Shown here: piece after piece, positions 18,374-26,725 of the stretch
Position numbering within the stretch: position 1 is the stretch's first letter
How the letters are laid out: each line of letters starts with the position of its first letter
Origin: Clostridia bacterium
GTDB lineage: Bacteria; Bacillota; Clostridia; Oscillospirales; CAG-272
NCBI GenBank assembly: GCA_017452525.1
Contig: JAFTMG010000006.1
Location: 171,790-235,789, forward strand
Direction of reading: 5' to 3'
DNA: 64,000 nucleotides
Notes under the pieces: generated by a model
The model's database searches: none
What the model saw: the letters and a program-made list of their open reading frames with translations, nothing else
Told to the model about the DNA's origin: nothing
Translations under genes and position numbers: made by a program

Positions 18374-19402
18374 TCAATTATCACACATGATTTCAATTTG
18401 ATATCCTTGCAGGCGGTCCGTTTCCAAGACCCGGATACGCCGCAAGCTAAACTCACGGCAAAGCCGCGTTGCGTTGGCGCGTCGATGCCCCACCGCACGG
18501 GACGCCGCGCCACGCGGCACGAAAAGCCGTATCACCCCGTCGTTTGGCAAGGATACACGAAGCATTGCCTCGCGGATCCGACGGTAAAACACCTCGCTCA
18601 TGGCAAGCTCGCCCACCGCGCTCTCATTGGCACCGCCCCAAACAGTATCGGGATCGGAAAGATTTTCCGAGGCACAAAGACCGACGCGGATGACGGGCAG
18701 CGAGGCACGCGCGAAGATCTCCAGCACATCGGCAGTCCGCTCCAGCATCTCCGACTGCGGCAGCACACGGTACACGCCCCGCTCTGCCATGCGGCAAAGC
18801 GCGGTATTCCGAAAGACTACCGTGGGATACACTCTGGCGGCATCCGCACCGAGAGAAACGATGCGCTCTGCCGTCATGCGCTCACTCGCGCCATCCGCGG
18901 CGGGCAAACCGATCATCATCTGCCCCACCAGACGAAAGCCGTGCGCCTTCACGCTCTCGCACGCGCGCTCCGCCGTTTTGCCGTCATGCCCACGGGCAGA
19001 AGCGGTAAGAACACGGTCATCCATGCTCTGCAATCCCAGCTCCACCGTTTCCACCGCATAGTGGGACAGGATCTCCAGGATCTCCCCATCCACATAGTCG
19101 GGGCGGGTGGAAAGTCGGATCGCGTGAACGTCACCTGCTCGCACGTATTCCTGCGCCAGCTCCAAAAGCGAGATCATCAGTCCGCGGTCGATACCGGTAA
19201 AGGATCCGCCAAAAAAAGCGATCTCCCGATGGCGGCAATCCCCCAGCGTGGCAAGTGCCGTTTCGATCTCGTCTCTTACGCGGGACAGATCAAAATCACC
19301 GTGCCCCGAGATGGTACGCTGATTGCAGAACACGCAGGTATGAGGGCACCCGAGATGCGGAATGAAAATCGGAATATTGGCGTGCTGTCTCGTTCCCGAC
19401 AT
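18374..19402 (-). CDS. Elp3-like radical SAM protein
   Basis: A 342-residue radical SAM protein with the 4Fe-4S motif CPHTCVFC (C19, C23, C26), followed by FFGGSFTG, LSTRPDYV and ELGLQSMDD, features of the Elp3/HemN-like branch. It lacks an acetyltransferase domain, so it is not full Elp3. Such a gene next to smc and rnc is common in clostridia; its substrate is unknown to me. The ATG at 19402 is chosen because the promoter's -10 box (19454-19459) places transcription start inside the longer GTG-started reading frame. Confidence 0.86.
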   Translation of the reverse strand: MSGTRQHANIPIFIPHLGCPHTCVFCNQRTISGHGDFDLSRVRDEIETALATLGDCRHREIAFFGGSFTGIDRGLMISLLELAQEYVRAGDVHAIRLSTRPDYVDGEILEILSHYAVETVELGLQSMDDRVLTASARGHDGKTAERACESVKAHGFRLVGQMMIGLPAADGASERMTAERIVSLGADAARVYPTVVFRNTALCRMAERGVYRVLPQSEMLERTADVLEIFARASLPVIRVGLCASENLSDPDTVWGGANESAVGELAMSEVFYRRIREAMLRVSLPNDGVIRLFVPRGAASRAVGHRRANATRLCREFSLRRIRVLETDRLQGYQIEIMCDN

Positions 19403-19453
19403 TTCTTCCGCCCCCTTCCTCACCGCTTGAAAAAGCGCAAAATTTATCACTAT

Positions 19454-19482
19454 ATTATATCACAGAATACGCGTCTTGTCCA
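19454..19482 (-). promoter_or_regulatory. Promoter of the radical SAM-smc-ftsY operon
   Basis: Minus strand: TGGACA (19477-19482), 17-base spacer, TATAAT (19454-19459). It rules out the GTG at 19450 as a start. Confidence 0.75.
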
Positions 19483-19542
19483 GCATTATTTTTCATATGG
19501 CGTCTTTTTTTCCTCCATATGGCAAAACAAGCGGAAAATTCC

Positions 19543-19571
19543 TTGACTTTTTCTTATATATATAGTAAAAT
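19543..19571 (+). promoter_or_regulatory. Promoter of the CvpA-like gene
   Basis: TTGACT (19543-19548), 17-base spacer, TAAAAT (19566-19571), divergent from the radical SAM promoter. Confidence 0.8.
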
Positions 19572-19614
19572 AAAAGCACGACATCATTAAATTTCTTTTT
19601 GGAGGTATCTACAT

Positions 19615-21408
19615 ATGTATCCCAACTCCATGATGTTTGCGGGCATTTTTGCCGCCTTGATCCTTATTTGGGTCGTTCTCGGTGTTCTGCTTGCAATCAA
19701 GCGCGGATTTTTCCCCTCTCTGATCCGTCTCGTCATGATCGCGGCTTGCTTCGCGGTCGCCTTTTTCCTGGCATCCTTCCTGGCAGTCAAGCTCACGGGC
19801 TACGCCGACGGACTGATGCAAAAATTCATGGGGGACTCTCTGGCACAGATCGAGACCCACAGCCCCTCCACGGCGGATCTGATCCACCACCTCCCCGTAG
19901 CGCTGATGGCGCCTGCGCTGTTCGTCTCCATCTTCTTCCTTCTGAAGTGGCTCACGCTCATCGTCTTCCGCGTGCTGAAGGCCATTCTGCCCTCCCGCTC
20001 CTCGCTTCTCTTCCGCCTTCTCGGCGGTGTGACCGGTGCGCTCTCTTCCCTGATCTGCGTTCTCGTGATCCTGCTCCCTCTCTGGGGCACGTTGCACGTG
20101 GGACATCACACCATTCTGACACTGTCTGAGGCGGATCTGAAGCAGAACGGGTCTCTTTCCGCCACGGTGGAGAAGATCGAAAAGGTTGACACCACACTGA
20201 TCGCGCCCGCAACAGATAACCTGACGGCAGAGATCTTTACCGATCAGGGCAGCAATATTCTGTATGACTCCCTGACCAAGTTCCAGCTGCAGGGGCAGGA
20301 TGTGATCCTCGGCGACGAGGTGATCGCTCTCTCCCAAACCGCGGCTGACGCGCTCACCTTCGCGGATACCGTGTCGGACGGCTTTGAGATCACCAACATG
20401 ACCGCAGAGCAGGAATCCGCGCTTCGTTCCCTGATCGAGGATGTGGACCACTCGGATCTGCTCCGCAATATCAGCGCGGAATGGATCGTTGCCATCGCAG
20501 ACGCTTGGCAGAAGGACGAGGCGTTTATGGGCATTGCGCCCCCCGCCGTCGATGCCAACATAAAGCCGCTGGTGCAGACCCTGCTCGGCTACGTTGCCTC
20601 CACCGATGAGAGCAAGATCGCGGAGGATCTGAACACCTTCGTGGATCTGCTTGCACTGATTCCCCAGGGAGATCTTTCCAAGATGCTGACCAACAACGTC
20701 TTTCTCAACGACCTTGCAACCGTCCTTGGGAACCATGAGCGTTTTCGTGATTTCTTCGCCGAATGGCTGGCGGATCTCGGCTCTGCATGGTCTGTCAAGC
20801 AGCCCTTTGACGGTCTGAGCAGACCTGCGACCAACGAAATGATCGATCCTCTCCTCAACTCCCTCTTCGCCATCATCGGCACAACCAACGGCGAGTGCAT
20901 CGGCGATGATCTGGAAGGTCTCTCCGAGATCACCGGAATCATGAACAAATACGAGATCCTGAACGCGGAAAAATCCGAAAAGGAGATCGCCTCCTTGTTG
21001 TCGAAGGGCACCATCGTGACCGAGCTGACCGCCGTGCTGACCGAGCATGAAAGATTTGCTCCCATTCTGGATACCGTGACCGGTCTGGGACTTTCCATGA
21101 TCTCCAGCCAGTTGAGCATTTCCCTCCCCGATTCCGATACACTGAAGGATCTTTCCGCCAACGTATCCACCACGCTCAACGGTATTCTGGATAAGCCTGC
21201 CGAGGAGCAAAAGGAAGCCATCGTAACCGAAGTAGAAAAAGCCATTCAGGATTATAAGGTGGACGTTCCCGAGGGCGTTTCCGATATGGTTGCACAGACC
21301 ATTGTAAACAAGTTCGGTTCGGCAGAAAGCATCTCCGAGCAAAACGTTTCCGAGCATCTGGCGGGACTTTACGACTCCGTCGGTGATTTGGATTCCTTCT
21401 TCAAGTAA
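19615..21408 (+). CDS. CvpA-like membrane protein with long helical C-terminal domain
   Basis: A 597-residue protein. Its first 160 residues resemble CvpA topology: a membrane segment at about 8-28, an amphipathic KRGFFPSLIRL stretch, segments at about 39-62 and 90-115, and a Gly-rich fourth segment after RLLGGVTGAL (about 135-157). The remaining 440 residues are acidic, helix-rich, without cysteines or a recognised catalytic motif, and contain loosely repeated helical units. GGAGG lies nine bases before the ATG. It is transcribed alone. CvpA proteins affect colicin V export and envelope stress; the function here is unknown. Confidence 0.75.
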   Translation: MYPNSMMFAGIFAALILIWVVLGVLLAIKRGFFPSLIRLVMIAACFAVAFFLASFLAVKLTGYADGLMQKFMGDSLAQIETHSPSTADLIHHLPVALMAPALFVSIFFLLKWLTLIVFRVLKAILPSRSSLLFRLLGGVTGALSSLICVLVILLPLWGTLHVGHHTILTLSEADLKQNGSLSATVEKIEKVDTTLIAPATDNLTAEIFTDQGSNILYDSLTKFQLQGQDVILGDEVIALSQTAADALTFADTVSDGFEITNMTAEQESALRSLIEDVDHSDLLRNISAEWIVAIADAWQKDEAFMGIAPPAVDANIKPLVQTLLGYVASTDESKIAEDLNTFVDLLALIPQGDLSKMLTNNVFLNDLATVLGNHERFRDFFAEWLADLGSAWSVKQPFDGLSRPATNEMIDPLLNSLFAIIGTTNGECIGDDLEGLSEITGIMNKYEILNAEKSEKEIASLLSKGTIVTELTAVLTEHERFAPILDTVTGLGLSMISSQLSISLPDSDTLKDLSANVSTTLNGILDKPAEEQKEAIVTEVEKAIQDYKVDVPEGVSDMVAQTIVNKFGSAESISEQNVSEHLAGLYDSVGDLDSFFK

Positions 21409-21442
21409 TATTCCATGCATTTCCCCGCAGCGGGAAACGCCA

Positions 21443-21477
21443 AAAGAGCCGACAGGGACGTTCCCCGTCGGCTCTTT
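21443..21477. terminator. Bidirectional terminator
   Basis: AAAGAGCCGAC (21443-21453) pairs with GTCGGCTCTTT (21467-21477), between the convergent CvpA-like and phosphodiesterase genes; T-rich on the plus side. Confidence 0.85.
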
Positions 21478-21490
21478 CCTTATTTCACGT

Positions 21491-22297
21491 TTAACAGCAG
21501 GTCGCGCCGTAGCACTCGCCGTTGACGATAAGGGATCTTCCCTCCCATTCACGGGCGGGCTCCGCATCCAATAGCGTCACGATCGTGGGTGCCACGTCCT
21601 TGATACTGATCACGCCCAGATCCCGTCCTGCGGGGAAGCTCTTGCCGCAGAACAGCATAGGAATGGTCATATCCTCGGGCAGATCGGAGCCATGTCCGCG
21701 CCCGTGTCCGCCGTGGTCTGCCAGAACGATCATCGTGTAATCATCCGGAAGCGCACGGTATACGCGCTCGATGCAATCGAACGCCTTGTAGATGCTCTTT
21801 TCGTATTGCTCACTCATCCAGCCGCAATCATGTCCGCCCACCTCATCCGTCTCGCCGAGATACAGGAAGGTAAAATCGGTATGCTCCTTCTCCAGATGCG
21901 CCAGGAAGGCATCGGTGATGGCAATATCGGTATCGCGGTAGCGGTGCTGATTCAGCATCACCGAGGTCCATACACGGTCGGGGCGTGCCAGATCGCGCAG
22001 CTCCTGCCAGGTGTAAAACATGGCGGTGGATCTGCCCGCACGTGCCAGCTGCTCATAAAGACCGTCTATCGGGCGCACCTGAGGGGTGTAGGTATTGGTC
22101 GTGATCCCATGTCGGTCGGGATCTACGCTGTGGAAGAGCGACATGTGACACGGCAAGGTCACCGAAGGGAAGACCGTTCTCGCGGTCAGCGAATAGGAGG
22201 ACTTCTCCATCAGCTCGCGAACAAAGGGATGACCGCATGCCAGCATACCGTCGGGGCGCATGCCGTCCACCAAAATCAAAACAACCTTTTCACTCAT
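21491..22297 (-). CDS. Alkaline phosphatase superfamily phosphodiesterase (nucleotide pyrophosphatase type)
   Basis: A 268-residue protein of the type I phosphodiesterase/nucleotide pyrophosphatase branch. The motif LVDGMRPD supplies metal ligand D11, T47 in FPSVTLPCH is the likely nucleophile, and GETDEVGGHD and LADHGGHGRGHG give the remaining Asp/His ligands. No signal peptide is seen, so it is probably cytosolic. The ATG at 22297 has GGAGG eight bases upstream and starts 13 bases after the metallophosphoesterase gene. The substrate is unknown. Confidence 0.88.
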   Translation of the reverse strand: MSEKVVLILVDGMRPDGMLACGHPFVRELMEKSSYSLTARTVFPSVTLPCHMSLFHSVDPDRHGITTNTYTPQVRPIDGLYEQLARAGRSTAMFYTWQELRDLARPDRVWTSVMLNQHRYRDTDIAITDAFLAHLEKEHTDFTFLYLGETDEVGGHDCGWMSEQYEKSIYKAFDCIERVYRALPDDYTMIVLADHGGHGRGHGSDLPEDMTIPMLFCGKSFPAGRDLGVISIKDVAPTIVTLLDAEPAREWEGRSLIVNGECYGATCC

Positions 22298-22310
22298 ATC
22301 TCTTCCCTCC

Positions 22311-23441
22311 TTACAGCTTGGTATCCTCAAGGATCTCGCCGCTATCCGTATTGAAGATCACACGGATCTCCTCGCCGTCCATCGAAACCGCACAACCGTG
22401 GAAATGCTCCTCGGGACGGTCCTTGTTGGGCATAAACGGCTTGGAGCCGATCACCGCCGTGCATGGCTGACCCAAATGGTCAAGCTCGCCACCCACAGGG
22501 AGGATCTTGGTCGTATGGTTATGACCGAAGAGCATCAGATCCGGCTTGATATGCTCGCGCAGAAGAGCGCACCATTCACCGTAAAGTTCCTGCTCAATAT
22601 CGAAGGGCGGGTGGTTGACAAAGGAGAACGGAATGTGGCAGATCACCAGCTTATGCTTGACATCCTCTGCCGCGTATTCCTCCTCGGCGCGACGGATCAC
22701 GTCACGGATAAACTGCGTCTCGCGGAGACGGAACTGGTGGAAGCAGATGGTATGACCGTATTCGGCATTGGTATCCGGCTTATCCTCACCGCAATCCAGC
22801 ACCATGCCCCAGATATTACCTGCGCGGAAGGTATAGTAGGTTCTGCCGTTATCGGTCGGGGTATATTCGGCAAAATTCTCGGCACAGATGCCGCGGGTGT
22901 CGTGGTTGCCGCGGGAGAACACCACGGGACGGCTGCCGCCCGTGATCCCCGAAGCGATCTCACAGACCGCGTTGAAATTCTCTACCCTGCCGCTATGATT
23001 GGGGATATCACCGTTGAGGACCAACAGATCGATATCGTCTCCCCAATAGCGACCTGCCGCTACCGGACTCTTGACCAGATTGTGCGCGTCGGACACGTGA
23101 TAGATGCGCACCGGGTCTCCCGTGACCGGGCGGAAATCGTAGGTGATCTCCACGGGCTCCTCACTGGTGGGAAAATAGGGCTTGCGTTCGATCATCTTGC
23201 GATAGACCACCGTATAGCTCCGCTCGCGGTCCAGCGCCTCCATCGGCACTTCCACGCGGTGCATGTTGGTGTTGGAGCGAAGAATACCGTTGGACTCGTC
23301 ATAATATACTTCCTCGCCAACCTTGACCCAAACGATCACCTCGCAGGAGAACGGCATGAAGATCTGATACGTATTTTTCAGGGCAAATACAGTCGGATTG
23401 GCAACCATATTCACGGGAATTTCTTTTTGCGTACTCATCAT
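22311..23441 (-). CDS. Calcineurin-like metallophosphoesterase
   Basis: A 376-residue protein. The first 110 residues look like a beta-sandwich (fibronectin/Ig-like). The phosphoesterase domain carries the full dimetal set: VSDAHN, NGDIPNH, RGNHDTRG, CHIPF and FGHNHTT. There is no signal peptide. The ATG pair at 23441/23438 follows AAAGGA; I take the first. It forms an operon with the downstream phosphodiesterase, so the two hydrolases may act in sequence on one phosphoester. The substrate is unknown. Confidence 0.88.
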   Translation of the reverse strand: MMSTQKEIPVNMVANPTVFALKNTYQIFMPFSCEVIVWVKVGEEVYYDESNGILRSNTNMHRVEVPMEALDRERSYTVVYRKMIERKPYFPTSEEPVEITYDFRPVTGDPVRIYHVSDAHNLVKSPVAAGRYWGDDIDLLVLNGDIPNHSGRVENFNAVCEIASGITGGSRPVVFSRGNHDTRGICAENFAEYTPTDNGRTYYTFRAGNIWGMVLDCGEDKPDTNAEYGHTICFHQFRLRETQFIRDVIRRAEEEYAAEDVKHKLVICHIPFSFVNHPPFDIEQELYGEWCALLREHIKPDLMLFGHNHTTKILPVGGELDHLGQPCTAVIGSKPFMPNKDRPEEHFHGCAVSMDGEEIRVIFNTDSGEILEDTKL

Positions 23442-23479
23442 TGTCACAGTCCTTTCCTATCAAAATAAGGGGATAACTC

Positions 23480-23508
23480 ATTGTAGCACACTCAAATCGC
23501 AATTGCAA
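23480..23508 (-). promoter_or_regulatory. Promoter of the metallophosphoesterase-phosphodiesterase operon
   Basis: Minus strand: TTGCAA (23503-23508), 17-base spacer, TACAAT (23480-23485). The -35 box is weak. Confidence 0.55.
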
Positions 23509-23609
23509 TCTTTTTCTGAAAAATTTATTTCAAGATGCCATTATATTCCATAAAAAGTATTTAAATGGATGTTAGTGAATTTTATTCCTGTATTTTTTTG
23601 GCAAAACCC

Positions 23610-23637
23610 TTGATTTTTTCAAAAAAAAGAGTATAAT
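23610..23637 (+). promoter_or_regulatory. Promoter of the FliB-like gene
   Basis: TTGATT (23610-23615), 16-base spacer, TATAAT (23632-23637). An ATG at 23638 abuts the -10 box and so cannot be the start. Confidence 0.7.
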
Positions 23638-23679
23638 ATGTTCTGTTATTTTTTGCAAGTCGGAGGTCAGATCTTCTGT

Positions 23680-24879
23680 ATGTCATCCTCACATACTTAC
23701 ACAGTCCCCGCCTATTACCCCGAATTTCGCTGTAAAACAGGCGACTGTCGACACCCTTGCTGCACCGGATGGGACATTGCTATTTCTATGAACGAATATT
23801 TTCGTATGCTCGGCATGGACTGCTCGCCCGAATTGCGGCGGCGGTTGGACACCGCCTTTCATCTTGCGGATGATCCGAGCGAATACCATTACGCCGTCAT
23901 TTCCCCCCGTTGGGATGGCGATTGTCCCCTTCACCTGCCAAACGGCTATTGCGGTCTGCAATGCGAATGTGGAGAGGATGCCATTCCCTCGATCTGCCGC
24001 TATTATCCGCGCAGTCCGAAAACGCGATATGCATATCAATGTCAATGCTCCAACAGCTGTGAGGCTGTAGTCGAACTACTCTTCTCCATGCAGGAGCCGA
24101 TGACCTTTCTCCGCCGCCCGCTGTCGTTTCATATGGTTGAGCATGTCCCGCATGAAAATGATCCTGTCGCCCGACTTTTCCCTGCCATCCAAAAGGCATG
24201 CCTGCATATTCTTCAGGATCGCACCCGCCCGTTTTCTCTGCGGCTTCAGCATCTGGGAGAGCTGACGATGGTACTGGACGTCCCCTATCATCGAGAAAAT
24301 GCCGATGGTATGCGGGCCCTGCTTCCCTTTGCCGCCACGGCAGCACATGCCGATCAACAAGAGTATCAGCAGCCCGGAAACCGTGAGCTACTCAGCGCAC
24401 TGACATTCCTGCGGGATTACCTCTGCCATTTGGAATCCTCGCAGGCAAACCTCGCACAGGAATCCGAATCTGCACGCACCCTTTTGGGCATACCGGCTGA
24501 CGGTCCGCTTCCGACAGAGGTTGCCTCGCGCTGGGTAAGCTACCGTGAGCAATTTAATCGCTTTTTCCCTGACAACGAGAGACAGTTGGAGCAGCTCTTT
24601 GTCAATCATCTGTGTTATGACTGCTATCCATTCTCGCCCGACCACAAAACCCTGTGGGACAGCTTTCTCTCCTTCTGCACCGCATACGCGCTGGTCATCC
24701 TTTTCTCCGTCTGCCATCTGGCGCAACTCGGACATGCGGACAATGCCGCCTATGCAGATATTGTCGCCGCGGTGTTCCGCATGGTGGAGCACACCGCCTT
24801 TACGCGCAACACGGCAATTCTGACACGGCGCTTCCATTTTTATCTTCCCGAGCAGATCATGCTGTTGACCGAACTATAA
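23680..24879 (+). CDS. FliB-like (flagellin lysine-N-methylase family) protein
   Basis: A 399-residue protein whose Cys-rich N-terminal half matches the FliB family: C18, C23, C27 and C28 in FRCKTGDCRHPCCTGWDI, then GDCPLH, YCGLQCECG and ICRYYPR. The cysteines probably bind an Fe-S cluster. Salmonella FliB methylates flagellin lysines, but clostridial relatives occur without flagella and may modify another protein. The ATG at 23680 is set by the promoter position; GGAGG lies 13 bases upstream, longer than ideal. No flagellar gene is in the window. Confidence 0.82.
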   Translation: MSSSHTYTVPAYYPEFRCKTGDCRHPCCTGWDIAISMNEYFRMLGMDCSPELRRRLDTAFHLADDPSEYHYAVISPRWDGDCPLHLPNGYCGLQCECGEDAIPSICRYYPRSPKTRYAYQCQCSNSCEAVVELLFSMQEPMTFLRRPLSFHMVEHVPHENDPVARLFPAIQKACLHILQDRTRPFSLRLQHLGELTMVLDVPYHRENADGMRALLPFAATAAHADQQEYQQPGNRELLSALTFLRDYLCHLESSQANLAQESESARTLLGIPADGPLPTEVASRWVSYREQFNRFFPDNERQLEQLFVNHLCYDCYPFSPDHKTLWDSFLSFCTAYALVILFSVCHLAQLGHADNAAYADIVAAVFRMVEHTAFTRNTAILTRRFHFYLPEQIMLLTEL

Positions 24880-24922
24880 CAGAACGGACCGATCCCATCC
24901 ACGGATCGGTCCGTTCTGTTTT
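24878..24922. terminator. Strong bidirectional terminator
   Basis: An 18-bp perfect stem (24878-24895 with 24903-24920, 7-base loop) followed by TTTT on the plus side and A-rich on the left. It begins inside the stop codon of the FliB-like gene and serves the convergent rubrerythrin gene too. Confidence 0.92.
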
Positions 24923-25481
24923 AATTGGTCTTTTTGAAATATGCCTGCGAATGAGAACATACGGGGCAGATCTGCGGGGGCTCCTTGGCGGTGATCACAT
25001 AGCCGCAATTGAGGCAGATCCATTTGGTCTGCGCCGAATCGGAGGTAAACACACTGCCTTCCCGAACGCTCTTCAGATACGTCAGATAGCGCTCCTCGTG
25101 CCGCTTCTCGATCTCGGCAACACGGTCAAAGAGATAGGCGATCTGCTCAAAGCCCTCGGCACGGGCAGTTGCCGCAAATTCGGCGTACATGGTCTCCCAC
25201 TCGAAATGCTCTCCGCCTGCCGCCGCCTCCAGATTGCGCTCAGTGCCGCTCCAACCGCCCAGATAGCGGAACCAGATCTCGGCATGCTCCTTTTCGTTGC
25301 CCGCCGTCTCGGCAAAAATATCGGCGATCTCCTCATAGCCGTCGCTTCTCGCCTTTGCCTCAAACCACCGATAGCGCAAATACGCCTGCGACTCACCGCT
25401 GAGCGCGGTATGCAGATTCTGCTCGGTTCGGCTTCCTTTCAGGCTTTCCAGAATGTTTTCCTGCACGGTATAGCTTGCCAT
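24921..25481 (-). CDS. Rubrerythrin
   Basis: A 186-residue peroxide-scavenging protein of anaerobes. The ferritin-like helical domain has ExxH-type di-iron ligand motifs (E30 in SGESQAYLRY, EKEH at 63-66, EKRHEER near 125-131). The C-terminal rubredoxin-like domain has C156-L-N-C159 and C172-P-V-C175. It uses peroxide as electron acceptor via a rubredoxin-type Fe centre and suggests an oxygen-sensitive host. It follows the acetyltransferase gene by 59 bases and may share its transcript. Confidence 0.96.
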   Translation of the reverse strand: MASYTVQENILESLKGSRTEQNLHTALSGESQAYLRYRWFEAKARSDGYEEIADIFAETAGNEKEHAEIWFRYLGGWSGTERNLEAAAGGEHFEWETMYAEFAATARAEGFEQIAYLFDRVAEIEKRHEERYLTYLKSVREGSVFTSDSAQTKWICLNCGYVITAKEPPQICPVCSHSQAYFKKTN

Positions 25482-25540
25482 AAAATATCCTCAGCTTTCC
25501 TCAAGATATTTTAAGCATCGCCAGACCGAGGGGCTTCTAT

Positions 25541-26131
25541 TCAGTAACCGCCGCGTTCCCATGAAAAATATTCGGAGCGCAGAATGGAGCAGATGCCCAC
25601 GTTGCGGTAATCTCCCTTAATATACATGCTCTGCCGCAGCATTCCCTCAAAGGTCATCCCGTTTTTCTCCATCACACGGCGGGATGCCTCGTTTCCCTCC
25701 ATGAACTTTGCCTCAATGCGATTGACCTCCAACCTTTGAAAGCCGAATCGAATCACCTCGCGGACCGCCTCCGTAGCGATCCCTCTTCCCCAGAAGGAGG
25801 GGTGCAGAACGTAGCCGATCTCCGCGCAATCCGCCTCGCAATGAAATCGGGTAAAGCCGCAGGTGCCGATCATGCGCCCGCTCGCCCGCTCGATCACAGC
25901 CCAATCGAAAAAATCCCCCGCCGCATAATGCGCGCTGATGTATGCCAGGTATTCCCGCGTGTACTGTATGTCAGGATGCGGATCCCACGTCAGATGTCTC
26001 GTCACGTCGCTTCTGTGCGCGTAATCAAACATATCCTCCGCGTCACTTACCAGCATACGGCGCAATATCAGCCGCTCGGTCTCAAGCTGCGGAATATGTG
26101 AAAATATATGGTAAATCGTTTGTTTTTTCAT
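25541..26131 (-). CDS. GNAT-family N-acetyltransferase (RimJ/RimL type)
   Basis: A 196-residue acetyltransferase: an N-terminal LETERLILRRM strand, the substrate region ending in IGTCGF, then IGYVLHPSFWGRGIATEA, the acetyl-CoA pyrophosphate loop (R-G-x-A), and VMEKNGMTFEG near the C-terminus. RimJ/RimL relatives acetylate ribosomal protein N-termini, but many homologues act on small molecules, so the substrate is open. Confidence 0.9.
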   Translation of the reverse strand: MKKQTIYHIFSHIPQLETERLILRRMLVSDAEDMFDYAHRSDVTRHLTWDPHPDIQYTREYLAYISAHYAAGDFFDWAVIERASGRMIGTCGFTRFHCEADCAEIGYVLHPSFWGRGIATEAVREVIRFGFQRLEVNRIEAKFMEGNEASRRVMEKNGMTFEGMLRQSMYIKGDYRNVGICSILRSEYFSWERGGY

Positions 26132-26164
26132 CAGCCTTCTCTTTTCGGAAAGATTACATTATTC

Positions 26165-26193
26165 ATTATAAGCCATTGTCTCACGGATTGCAA
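26165..26193 (-). promoter_or_regulatory. Promoter of the acetyltransferase-rubrerythrin unit
   Basis: Minus strand: TTGCAA (26188-26193), 17-base spacer, TATAAT (26165-26170). Confidence 0.65.
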
Positions 26194-26267
26194 TGGGTTT
26201 TCGGGAAAAATTTCCTTTTAAAAAAGCATATCTTTCTCAAAAAAGAGTTTCTTTTTGTGAAAGAATG

Positions 26268-26276
26268 TGGTAAAAT
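26268..26276 (+). promoter_or_regulatory. Probable extended -10 promoter of the ligase-domain/racemase/MurE-like operon
   Basis: TGG directly before TAAAAT (26271-26276) gives an extended -10 element; the -35 region (TTTCTT, 17 bases upstream) is poor. Confidence 0.45.
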
Positions 26277-26314
26277 ATAGATATGCATCTCAACATGGAC
26301 GGAGGATGGAGAGA

Positions 26315-26725
26315 ATGAATACCAAAACCGCATTTCGCTATAGCATGATCCCCTTCATTCTCGGTGCCAATTGGCGCGCCCGTTGGTATGCCGAGCGGTA
26401 TTTCGGCACTTTTCGTGTAAAAGCGCAGATATTAGACCAAAAATTCCACTTTTCGTTGTTATTTTCTGTTGCCTCCCGTTTTCGAAAGATCAATTTCTCA
26501 AACAATTATGCTGACTTTCTGCTCTCCGAGCTGCGCCACTTTGCCGCCGAATTTCCGGACAAGCTGTTGGTGCTGATCGCGACGACGCCGCGTTATCGCG
26601 CGTTTGTGCAGGAGCACCGTGCAGAACTTGAAAAATACTACGTTCTATCCGATCCCGAGCTATCTTTTCTCGTAAAAGAGTCCCCTGCGGATCGTGTACC
26701 GCATTTGAAAGGAGACCCTTCATGA
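26315..26725 (+). CDS. Stand-alone N-terminal domain resembling carboxylate-amine (ATP-grasp) ligases
   Basis: A 136-residue protein. Its pattern (IPFILGANWRARWYAERYFG, then KLLVLIATTPRYRAFVQ, then a LSDPELSFL end) resembles what I know of the N-terminal pre-ATP-grasp domain of clostridial carboxylate-amine ligases, which normally continue for about 250 more residues. The ATP-grasp catalytic domain is absent. Its stop overlaps the next start (ATGA at 26722-26725), so it is a designed end rather than decay, or a truncation that has become fixed. The ATG at 26315 has GGAGG nine bases upstream. Function unknown. Confidence 0.65.
   Translation: MNTKTAFRYSMIPFILGANWRARWYAERYFGTFRVKAQILDQKFHFSLLFSVASRFRKINFSNNYADFLLSELRHFAAEFPDKLLVLIATTPRYRAFVQEHRAELEKYYVLSDPELSFLVKESPADRVPHLKGDPS

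Noticed and set aside
23638-23679. Upstream ATG at 23638 as start of the FliB-like gene
   Set aside because: It abuts the -10 box, so it would lie before the transcription start.
26315-26725. Frameshifted remnant of a full-length ATP-grasp ligase
   Set aside because: The stop overlaps the next start and a good ribosome site precedes the racemase; there is no room for a catalytic domain, so this is not a simple frameshift.
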